Assembly: GCA_028565635.1 (NCBI GenBank)
Contig: JAOXYB010030965.1
Location: 1-14,698, forward strand
Direction of reading: 5' to 3'
Source: Phoronis ovalis
Lineage: Eukaryota; Phoronida; Phoronidae
DNA length: 14,698 nucleotides
The notes beneath the pieces were generated by a model, which saw only the letters and a program-made list of their open reading frames with translations, searched no databases and had not been told where the DNA came from. A program made the position numbers and the translations under genes. Position 1 is the first letter of the stretch, and every line of letters starts with the position of its first letter. Positions 8,901-14,698 of this stretch are shown piece after piece.

Positions 8901-11373
8901 TTGAACATGCTTTTAACAATGCTGCTGGGAATGAAGGAAGTGTTGAACGTGTCAAGAAAATTCGGGATTATGCTTTTGTACACTTCAGAGACCGTGATGA
9001 TGCGTTACGTGCCATGAAAAGGATGGATGGTAAGACATGAAGAAATGAATTATATCATTTCTACACATTTTTTTTTAATTTGAAATTTACCTTTGATTTA
9101 TTTCCTATTATAGATAAGATACTTTACTTATTGAACAGAAACTCCTCTGGCATGCTCTAAGTAAATCAGGTTGTGGCTTCTTTTTCAATGAAGGTGTGTG
9201 AAAATAGTAAGAAAATTGGTATATGTCTTTATCAGTGAGTTGCATGTTGCTAGTTTGAGTTCAAACCGTAATTGTTGAATATTTTTGTTAAAAGTTGTTA
9301 TAACTCAAGTCATACTCACTACAGTTGAGTTTACGTATTTTTCAATTTAATATTCCAAATGAATTTCCAATTTTATAAAAATGATTAAATATATATACGA
9401 TTTGATGACTGCGCCTAACATACATCAGGGAGAGAAAGATTTTGCAGCTATTTAGATCTTAGTCTTGCACTGAATATGTATATTTATGTATGCCAGAGGG
9501 TATTGTGTTTTGTTCTTGTTAATATATGTATGGACCGGTAATCATGAATAACTTTTTTTTTCGAAATGTATGTAGTTCTACTTCGTATTTGAACAGGTTC
9601 TAACTTTGAAGGCTCAGTGCTTGAAGTATGTCTTGCCAAACCTGTAGACAAGAATGATTATGTACGGTACACAAGAGGTGGAGTAAGAGGAACATTACCT
9701 CAGGTAATCACTGTTCTAGAATTTTTGTTTTGTACAATGTAGCATGTACAATCAGTTGCCAGTATGTGACTGCATTAAACTTCCTAAGAGGAAACTTTAG
9801 AAAGTCCTAAACATACCTGTTGCTTATCAATTTCATGACTTGTCTAAGTCACTTTTCATGTTATGAAATGTCATTGATGTTTTTAAAAATTCCATACTGT
9901 AACAGTACTTTGATGGAAGCCCTTGTTTCGGAAATAAGAATAGTTCCAGGTAAAACTAACAAAAATTATCTAAATCACCTAATAGCTAATTAGATAGTTA
10001 TCTTGTTAAACATAACAATTGTAGTAGAACTTGACTAGCTGTTTTGAAAATTTTTAAGGCACAAATTCATAGTTTTGAGAGTGTACCAATGAACTAGTGG
10101 TTTACTGCTGTTGTATTGTCCCATTTTTCTTGTAATGTTAGAAGGTTGCACGATCTGAGATTAGTAAAAACAAAAACTTTAAAGTTGTATTTGCAGGTCG
10201 TCCAATGTAGTTTGTATAAAAATACAGAATCTTGATGATATACATTATTGATACTTTGTAGGGGTTCCAATTTGGATTTGAACAACAAAATTCGTTTGGT
10301 GCTTTTTATGGCACTCAGTATGGTGCTCAATTTCCCGCTGGCAGGTAGGATTCTGTCTGTACACTTCTAAAATCTATATAATACAAGCATGGCATAACAA
10401 TATTTTCTGTAACATTTGTTAATAATATTCTTACTTTGCACCACTGTTTGCTTTGTAGGCATTAAAGCTCATGGTCCTGGTTTCAGTATCTTCTTAATAC
10501 ATCTTTTGAATATAATTTTAAAGCTTCATCTTGTAAGCTTAAGATTTTTCTGATTTTATCCATCTTTTAAGCTTATTCTGCACATCTTTCTCGTTTTCTA
10601 TCCTTCTTAGGCATACCAATCCTGGCATGGTTCTATCTCCCACAGGATCTCCAAATAAAGATGAAATTTTGTCTAGCCCAGAAAAAGATGACAGCGAGTA
10701 TGATACTCTGTAAGTCACTGCTATCTGGCAATGCTTCTGTTGCTGATTTAATACTTGCACAATTGTAAATTATTATGTTGGCAGTGACTTGCAGCATTTT
10801 GATTTCTTTCATTATTTCTCTTATTTTCAAAATATCGTTGTTAACTTAGTAAAATACATCTACTTCCATGCACTCTCACAAAATTATTAAATGAATTGAT
10901 TGAGGTAACCAAATTCGTATAGATTTAAATCCCTAGTTCCAACCTTTTCCAAAGAGCAAGTACCTCTTTCATTTCATTTCTAGTAAAAGTACAATAGTTA
11001 AATTTTTCAAATACAAACAATTAAATCCCACGAGATGTCACCAGCACTAATAAAGAAAATTCAGTTGCAGATTTTAATTAACTTAATTTATCTATATATT
11101 ATAATTTAAGTAGCAAGTATGAATAGGTGGTTTAAATTCTCAAGAAATTATTTCCCTTGAGGAACACTTAGGAGGTCAAACACCAATAATATAATGTAAG
11201 CATCATCTTAATGTTGTTTCTTTAGAGGAGTGCCTTTCTTTATTGGTGATCATGGTCAACCAAGATTACCAGGTATGCGTCCAAGAGGCCGTGGTGCTGC
11301 TGGATCCCGAGGTGTTGGTGGGCGTGGTTATCTTGCTGGATTCCACAGAGGCTTCAGACCTAAAGCACCAGAG
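2193..11373 (+). CDS. A1CF/RBM47/RBM46-family RNA-binding protein, six coding exons, 3' end missing
   Basis: Joined exons are 2193-2918, 8849-9029, 9597-9703, 10262-10344, 10611-10709 and 11226-11373, giving 448 codons without a stop. Intron phases are 0, 1, 0, 2, 2 and, after exon 6, 0. The protein has the family N-terminal block ([14 protein letters not shown], then [17 protein letters not shown], about residues 28-62), RRM1 (about 69-147), RRM2 (149-231), RRM3 (243-318), and a Gly/Arg-rich region (about 417-444). Vertebrate A1CF and RBM47 bind AU-rich RNA and assist APOBEC1 in C-to-U editing, mostly in the nucleus; RBM46 acts in germ cells. The N-terminus is closest to RBM47, while the motif [16 protein letters not shown] is closest to A1CF, so I give no single symbol. 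The first in-frame ATG after a stop at 2115-2117 is at 2193, in a strong context (ccaccATGa). The C-terminal exons lie past the window end. SYNCRIP/hnRNP R relatives are less likely because the RRM1-RRM2 sequence matches the A1CF group far better. Confidence 0.95.
3479..3493. repeat. AT dinucleotide microsatellite
   Basis: About seven and a half AT units followed by acatacat. Short and probably of no function. Confidence 0.8.
5187..5340. repeat. Imperfect foldback rich in gttag/ctaac motifs
   Basis: The centre-left holds a perfect inverted pair, aatttgttag (5206-5215) and ctaacaaatt (5217-5226), separated by one base. A looser outer pairing joins the gttagttaactgattcaatt region (from about 5190) to the aattg...gagttaacaac region (about 5290-5315). 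gttag motifs dominate the left and ctaac motifs the right. It may be a decayed MITE; I could not define ends or a target duplication. Confidence 0.6.
5380..5620. repeat. Interspersed repeat, copy A
   Basis: Aligns in the same orientation with 13371-13647. Shared landmarks in order: caatccaaattttaaaatat, gcaaactgactgatacaaac, gatacaaacctaaaattaat, gaatttctttatggtag, gaagtatacaatccaaatcc, and a closing C-run with ctgga. Copy A lacks about 33 bases present in copy B. No coding capacity; family not recognised. Confidence 0.88.
6452..6473. repeat. Short core shared with 7446-7467
   Basis: 22-base block matching 7446-7467 at 20 positions (ccaattag, then taatgatc, then tcct). It is probably the best-preserved part of a third, more decayed copy of the intron-1 duplication. 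Confidence 0.5.
7369..7490. repeat. Intron-1 duplicated segment, copy 1
   Basis: Resembles 8110-8222 in the same orientation. Shared anchors are tgtatt-ga-gtcatg, ttgttgtct, cattgcaa/cgttgcaa, attttttcac and a-cgtc-tta followed by an A-run. Divergence is substantial, suggesting an old duplication or an old interspersed family. Confidence 0.6.
8110..8222. repeat. Intron-1 duplicated segment, copy 2
   Basis: Counterpart of 7369-7490, with the same anchors in the same order (gtcatg, ttgttgtct, attgcaa, attttttcac, aatcgtc). It lies inside an open frame at 7991-8269 that I attribute to chance. Confidence 0.6.
8849..9029 (+). CDS. Coding exon 2: most of RRM3
   Basis: The acceptor is a long pyrimidine tract ending ttcttag, with the exon opening GTG (Val243). 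It encodes [16 protein letters not shown] (RNP2 = LYVRNL) and [15 protein letters not shown] (RNP1 = RDYAFVHF), which match A1CF and RBM47 closely. Length is 181 nt, ending in phase 1 at gatg|gtaaga; the split Gly303 codon is completed by exon 3. Reading on into the intron meets TGA at once, so the donor is needed. Confidence 0.96.
9030..9596 (+). other. Intron 2 (567 bp)
   Basis: Donor gtaaga and acceptor gaacag, phase 1. AT-rich, with nothing else recognisable. Confidence 0.92.
9597..9703 (+). CDS. Coding exon 3: end of RRM3 and the conserved flank
   Basis: Acceptor ttgaacag|gt and donor cag|gtaatc. After the split Gly303 it encodes [20 protein letters not shown] followed by [15 protein letters not shown] (residues 304-338). 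The LEV-LAKPVDK-YVRYTRG pattern is a family signature found just after RRM3 in A1CF. Length 107 nt, ending in phase 0. Confidence 0.95.
9704..10261 (+). other. Intron 3 (558 bp)
   Basis: Donor gtaatc and acceptor ctttgtag, phase 0. No further features seen. Confidence 0.9.
10262..10344 (+). CDS. Coding exon 4: Gly/Phe/Gln-rich linker
   Basis: Acceptor ctttgtag|ggg and donor cag|gtagga. It encodes 27 codons (339-365) beginning [20 protein letters not shown], plus two bases of Arg366. The composition is low in complexity (G, F, Q, Y, A), like the aromatic/Gly linkers between RRM3 and the RGG region in A1CF. There is no family-specific motif, so support comes from the splice sites, the open frame and the exact phase fit to exons 3 and 6. 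Confidence 0.86.
10345..10610 (+). other. Intron 4 (266 bp)
   Basis: Donor gtagga (weaker than the others) and acceptor tccttcttag behind a pyrimidine-rich tract, phase 2. This is the shortest intron of the gene. Confidence 0.86.
10611..10709 (+). CDS. Coding exon 5: Ser/Pro/acidic segment, probable cassette exon
   Basis: Acceptor with a good pyrimidine tract (tatccttcttag|g) and a consensus donor (ct|gtaagt). It encodes residues 367-398 with split codons at both ends: [20 protein letters not shown] then [12 protein letters not shown]. Three S-P dipeptides ([12 protein letters not shown]) could be proline-directed phosphorylation sites. The exon is 99 nt with phase 2 at both ends, so skipping it keeps the frame: exon 4 joined to exon 6 reads Arg-Gly-Val-Pro. 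I know of no counterpart in A1CF or RBM47, and the exon call rests on splice signals and phase. Confidence 0.82.
10710..11225 (+). other. Intron 5 (516 bp)
   Basis: Donor gtaagt and acceptor tgtttctttag, phase 2. AT-rich, no further features seen. Confidence 0.88.
11226..11373 (+). CDS. Coding exon 6: RGG-type region
   Basis: Acceptor tgtttctttag|a and donor gag|gtaaga. It encodes residues 400-448: a short [16 protein letters not shown] stretch, then [20 protein letters not shown] and [12 protein letters not shown]. The RGAAG-RG-GGRGYLA core matches the Gly/Arg region of A1CF. RGG-type segments bind RNA and can be methylated on arginine. Phase 0 at the end. Unspliced reading would add 22 codons (stop 11440-11442). 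The A1CF-like segment that should follow (KLYD-LPGMEL-P) is not found up to 14698, so intron 6 is longer than 3.3 kb. Confidence 0.93.
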
Positions 11374-11564
11374 GTAAGAAAACTTGTCCTGTACAAAATG
11401 TGTTGTTCCGTAAATACTGTTTCAGCTCCAGTACAATTTTAATCTACTGTGGGACTACAAACTTCACCCTACAATGTTTGTGATCTCATCATAACATCCT
11501 CATTGATGCTTGCGACCACTGGTGATCATGTTATCAGCAAGACTCCGTTTCAGGCATCTACCAG

Positions 11565-11578
11565 AGGTCACCAGGTCA
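11565..11578 (+). promoter_or_regulatory. DR2 nuclear-receptor-like element
   Basis: Two exact AGGTCA half-sites in direct orientation, separated by cc. This is the DR2 arrangement that RXR heterodimers can bind. The surrounding 100 bases are less AT-rich than the rest of the intron. Binding is inference from the motif only. Confidence 0.4.
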
Positions 11579-12034
11579 CCAGCCTGATTAAGATATCCTG
11601 GTCTCATGAAAACCAATGTCTGTAAGCTTTAGTTTGCTTTTCTTTAGTTCTTTGCTTAATGACACTTTCTGTAGCTCCTCGCAACTATTAAAAGAGCAAT
11701 TTTGCATTTAACATGTATCCCTGCTTTGTAGTACTGACTAATCATTCTATGAGTTCTTTTATGGAGTGTATCTGATGCTAGGAGATTAATCTCAGTCAAC
11801 ACAACAACTGTTGTATGCTTCTTAAAATATTCATGCTGCTTTGACACTTACTTTGTTCTCTGCACGGCCAGAAGGTATGGCGGTAGCTACATGACAACAT
11901 TTAATTCAGTCAACATCTTGTGTATTTGGGAGTCTAAGGGATACAAGTTCCATAGATACAAGCTAGTGTGTAACATCCTGCCAGGGAGGTTACTCTTGTA
12001 AACATAAATAATGCAGTTCCACTTCAAACCATGA

Positions 12035-12105
12035 GACACTTGAACTACCTATTTTGCTGAAAAATATGGTACACTTGTACTACCATTTTGCTTAATTAAA
12101 TGTCG
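12035..12105. repeat. Two-unit tandem repeat, about 35-bp unit
   Basis: gacacttgaactacc at 12035-12049 recurs as tacacttgtactacc at 12070-12084, each followed by attttgct. A third, exact copy of the 15-base core lies at 12246-12260, about 160 bases further on. Confidence 0.65.
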
Positions 12106-13141
12106 GTTACACTATCTGTCGATGTCGAAACATACGGTGAGAAAATGTAACATGGAATCCAATTTTGCAAAAATTGTAAAATTTGAATAAAGAAAAATAA
12201 AAATCATCACCCTTTCCGGGACTAAAAGATATTTCTTAAAAATATGACACTTGAACTACCATTGTATCAGTGGGGGGGTTAATTTTACCTAAGATTTATC
12301 AACACTTAAGCGAGGGTAAAAACATACCCCATAAGGGCGGCATCCCATCTACGAATATTTAAGTAACATCCCAGAAACATTAAACTTACTGTTTTACAAG
12401 TTTGTTGGTTGCTGTCAAATAAGATGGCAATTAAGTATCATTGGGCACTACTAATTCACACTTTGTACTTTAAGTTAAATTTTCCCTACAAAAAATGGAA
12501 AGGTATGTGTATTTTGAAAGTATACAGCTCAGATTTCCTAAATCTGTAATTTTTTACCTCTGTGAGGGCATATGTCCTGTACAATTACTATTTTTGATTA
12601 AAACATTAAATTTTTAAACCCAAGAGTTCAAAAGAATAAGGCTAGAAACTCCTCAACCTAAAAATTTTACATACATAATCTTTACATATAATATATAGCT
12701 ACAAAATGGTATCTTACATTTTTTAAATTTTACTTTGTTCAAAAGATGTGAATTTTCAACGGTTTCTTTATACCCAATTTGCTGCTGCATAAGCTTTGAA
12801 AATTCATGTATTTTGATCAAAGAAAAATTTTAAAAATCTGTTTCCAAGACATATGTATCACTTTTTCGATGTTGTCGGTGATGTTGACATTTTGATTTAA
12901 GCCTATTCTAAGACGCTGTAGGGGCTCGAATGATATTTTTAAATTTACACTATGCAACCTTACTAAAACTAGGGTACATTAATTAACCTATATAGTCCTG
13001 TGCACACTGGCCTATTTTATTTTTACTGTCCATTTCTCAGGAACTGTAAGGAATCTGATAATTTAATCTTGTGTATGGTTACAGATTTGCTAGACAACTT
13101 GAATAACAGATTTGCTTATGCTATGCAACCCTACTAAAACT

Positions 13142-13156
13142 AGGTCACACTGACCT
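13142..13156. promoter_or_regulatory. Perfect IR3 (oestrogen-response-element-like) palindrome
   Basis: AGGTCAcacTGACCT fits the palindromic consensus for steroid-receptor binding exactly. The palindrome extends five more bases on each side (13137-13161), ending aaact...agttt. Another tgacct half-site follows at 13172-13177. It lies in a repeat unit, so it may be carried passively. Confidence 0.45.
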
Positions 13157-13291
13157 AGTTTCTGTGCCCACTGACCTACTTTGTATCTGGTAACCGTTGC
13201 ATACAAGTCCATTTCTCAGAAAGTGTAAGCTAGAACTTCAATGACTTGATTTTGTACATATTTACTTATGCTGCACACTTGTACCAAAACT

Positions 13292-13306
13292 AGGTCACAT
13301 TGACCT
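13292..13306. promoter_or_regulatory. Second perfect IR3 palindrome
   Basis: AGGTCAcatTGACCT, 150 bases after the first, in the next repeat unit. Same exact IR3 geometry with a one-base spacer difference. Confidence 0.45.
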
Positions 13307-13315
13307 ACTTTGTGT

Positions 13316-13434
13316 GCAATCCAGATTTTTTGAAATATAAGTGTAGCAATCCAAATTTTGTGAAATATGAGGGCAGCAATCCAAAATTTTAAAATATTTG
13401 AGTAGCAATCCATTTTTACGCAAACTGACTGATA
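13316..13434. repeat. Tandem array, 30-bp unit, four copies
   Basis: Units begin with gcaatcca at 13316, 13346, 13376 and 13405 (periods 30, 30, 29). Each runs gcaatcca, then an A/T-rich tract, tgaaatat or aaaatatt, and gtgta/gagta. The third and fourth units form the left part of interspersed repeat copy B. Confidence 0.85.
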
Positions 13435-13647
13435 CAAACCAAATTCCAAAATATATTTATAGATACAAACCTAAAATTAATCCATATTATTTGCTGCATA
13501 CAGTGAGTAGCAATCCAAATTTTTGAATTTCTTTATGGTAGCTATCAAAAAAAAAATACCATAAGAAGTATACAATCCAAATCCAAAATTTTCAACTGGG
13601 CTGCACCCCCCACCAAAAAATAATTTGAGCCCCCCCCCCCTGGAATG
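13371..13647. repeat. Interspersed repeat, copy B
   Basis: Same-orientation match to 5380-5620. It carries about 33 additional bases near 13486-13518, including another gtagcaatcc unit, and a longer C-run (about 13630-13640). The C-run plus A-runs make it likely to vary in length. No coding capacity. Confidence 0.88.
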
Positions 13648-13669
13648 GAGAGTTCATTCTAAGTCCGAA

Positions 13670-13970
13670 GGTAAATATAAGCCAAAACACAGGCTTGCTT
13701 TTGCCCTGGATCACTTTCTATATGGCCAACTGGTGGCCATGTTTGTTCAGTGAAAGCTGTTTTTATCAATTTCTTGAAAACTCAATAATTAGAGAGATGC
13801 TTTGAAGTCACAAGGTAAATAGGAGCCAAAATACTGGTCAACTTTGAATTTTACCTAGATCACTTCCAATGTGGCTGACCGGCAGCCATCTTTGTTCTAG
13901 ATAAGCTACTTGATGAGTCCACATCTTGAAAACTCTGACAGACATTTCAAGTTTATGTGGGGATTGTGAA
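13670..13970. repeat. Two diverged copies of a 149-bp unit
   Basis: aaggtaaatataagccaaaa (from 13669) recurs as aaggtaaataggagccaaaa (from about 13813); atcacttt..tggccaactggtggccat recurs as atcacttc..tggctgaccggcagccat. Both copies then read tttgttc and, further on, cttgaaaactc. Each contains one short hairpin (13722-13740 and 13871-13889). Confidence 0.75.
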
Positions 13971-14042
13971 TCTGATTAGCATATGGCCTTTGACCTAATT
14001 TAATTTTAAAAATAGCAGTTATCAGTACATGTAAAATTATTT

Positions 14043-14235
14043 TGATATACGCTGCAGGCGAGACTTGTGTCATTCCACAGAATTCTTGTGTAGCTATATA
14101 TGTAATGATTATTTGTGCAAAGTTTGAAGATTAATATTTTTGATATACACTGCTGGCGTGACATATCATTCCATGGAATTCTTGTGTAGCTGTATTTGTA
14201 ATTATTAGTTGTGCAAAGTTCGAAGATTAACAATT
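14043..14235. repeat. 98-bp tandem duplication
   Basis: tgatatac starts at 14043 and 14141. Both units share ctg-(c/t)ggcg, tcattcca, gaattcttgtgtagct, ttgtgcaaagtt and gaagattaa. It explains the repetitive open frame on the opposite strand between 14006 and 14251. Confidence 0.88.
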
Positions 14236-14628
14236 CTTTTGAATTTTGCATTTCAAAAACTTATTTTTTTAACCCTAAACTGTCACAAGGAATAAATCGT
14301 ACACTTACTAAAAGTTTATTCTGTGCTTATTTAAAAACATAATGAAGGCAAGAAAAGTTTTGTTTGAGTTCCTCAGTTGCTTTTGTTATGGATGTGCATG
14401 TACCTATTTGTTACATAAAGGAATTGTGATGTTTTGGTTTTTGCCAAAGATTACTACTGGAACTTGTTTCAAAATACACAACAACATGTTTGTTACAGTA
14501 ACTTGGAAGGGTAGAGTGGTTTGTGGTAAAAAAAATGGTTTTCATGTTGGTGTTTTAATATTGAGTGAATTTGGGAACTGATATGACATGTCCAGCATTT
14601 TGTGTGTGTGCCCTATCTGCACTAATTG

Positions 14629-14653
14629 TACCCCCAGCAGTAGGCTGGAGGTA
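14629..14653. repeat. Imperfect palindrome near the window end
   Basis: tacccccagc pairs with gctggaggta around a short centre, 9 of 12 positions matching. It may be the start of another repeat that leaves the window; this cannot be judged here. Confidence 0.4.
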
Positions 14654-14698
14654 CTTTGGATTTACCCTGTAACCGCCGCGTCAAATTCACTGTTATCG

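Larger units (their letters stand above)
12951..13315. repeat. Three diverged tandem units with palindromic cores
   Basis: Units begin near 12951, 13122 and 13267 (tatgcaacc or tatgctgcac), spaced 171 and then 145 bases. Each continues with accaaaactagg or ctaaaactagg and an aggtca...tgacct-type core. Units 1 and 2 also share tccatttctcag-a-gtaag downstream. The core is degenerate in unit 1 and perfect in units 2 and 3. Confidence 0.75.
11374..14698 (+). other. Intron 6, incomplete, repeat-rich
   Basis: Starts at gag|gtaaga and runs off the window. I find no exon with the expected A1CF-like C-terminal sequence on the + strand. Contents in order: a DR2 element (11565-11578), a short 35-bp tandem (12035-12105), three diverged units with palindromic aggtca/tgacct cores (12951-13315), a 30-bp tandem (13316-13434), interspersed repeat copy B (13371-13647), two copies of a 149-bp unit (about 13670-13970) and a 98-bp tandem duplication (14043-14235). 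Confidence 0.8.

Noticed and set aside
13216-14251. Minus-strand open frames at 13216-13449 and 14006-14251
   Set aside because: Both are products of tandem arrays whose periods do not interrupt the frame; the predicted repeats mirror the DNA repeats.
14342-14581. ATG-started 79-codon frame, Cys-rich
   Set aside because: Does not match the expected C-terminus of the A1CF family or any domain I know, and lacks splice context; length is within chance for an AT-rich region.

Overview
The window is AT-rich, intron-containing animal DNA. It carries one recognisable gene, on the + strand: the 5' and central part of an RNA-binding protein of the A1CF / RBM47 / RBM46 family (three RRM domains followed by an RGG-type segment). 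Protein similarity, intron structure and interspersed repeats all say metazoan. Repeat texture (palindromic aggtca/tgacct blocks, short tandem families, poly-C-ended repeats) reminds me of molluscs or other lophotrochozoans, but no marker proves a phylum.

Layout. Positions 1-2192 have no convincing coding sequence. They hold a degenerate repeat tract, a possible TATA promoter with a splice donor downstream (490-577), and a non-autonomous DNA transposon at 644-983 with terminal inverted repeats and an exact 8-bp target-site duplication. Coding exon 1 (2193-2918) encodes the N-terminal family block, RRM1 and RRM2. Intron 1 (2919-8848, 5.9 kb) contains a foldback, one copy of an interspersed repeat, and diverged internal duplications. 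Exons 2 (8849-9029) and 3 (9597-9703) encode RRM3 and its C-terminal flank. Exons 4 (10262-10344), 5 (10611-10709) and 6 (11226-11373) encode a Gly/Phe/Gln linker, a Ser/Pro/acidic segment and the RGG region. All six exons join in one open frame of 448 codons with GT...AG junctions. The 3' end of the gene lies beyond the window: 11374-14698 reads as intron 6, packed with tandem and interspersed repeats.

Function. Vertebrate relatives A1CF and RBM47 are RNA-binding cofactors of APOBEC1 C-to-U mRNA editing and also act in RNA stability and splicing; RBM46 acts in germ cells. This protein has an RBM47-like N-terminus and an A1CF-like RGG motif, which would fit a gene descended from the ancestor of those paralogues. 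A deaminase partner cannot be judged from this window.

I did not find a clearly new multi-gene system. The best leads are the transposon with its target-site duplication, the frame-neutral 99-nt exon 5, the perfect IR3 and DR2 nuclear-receptor-like elements in intron 6, and a hairpin kept by compensatory changes between two repeat copies.
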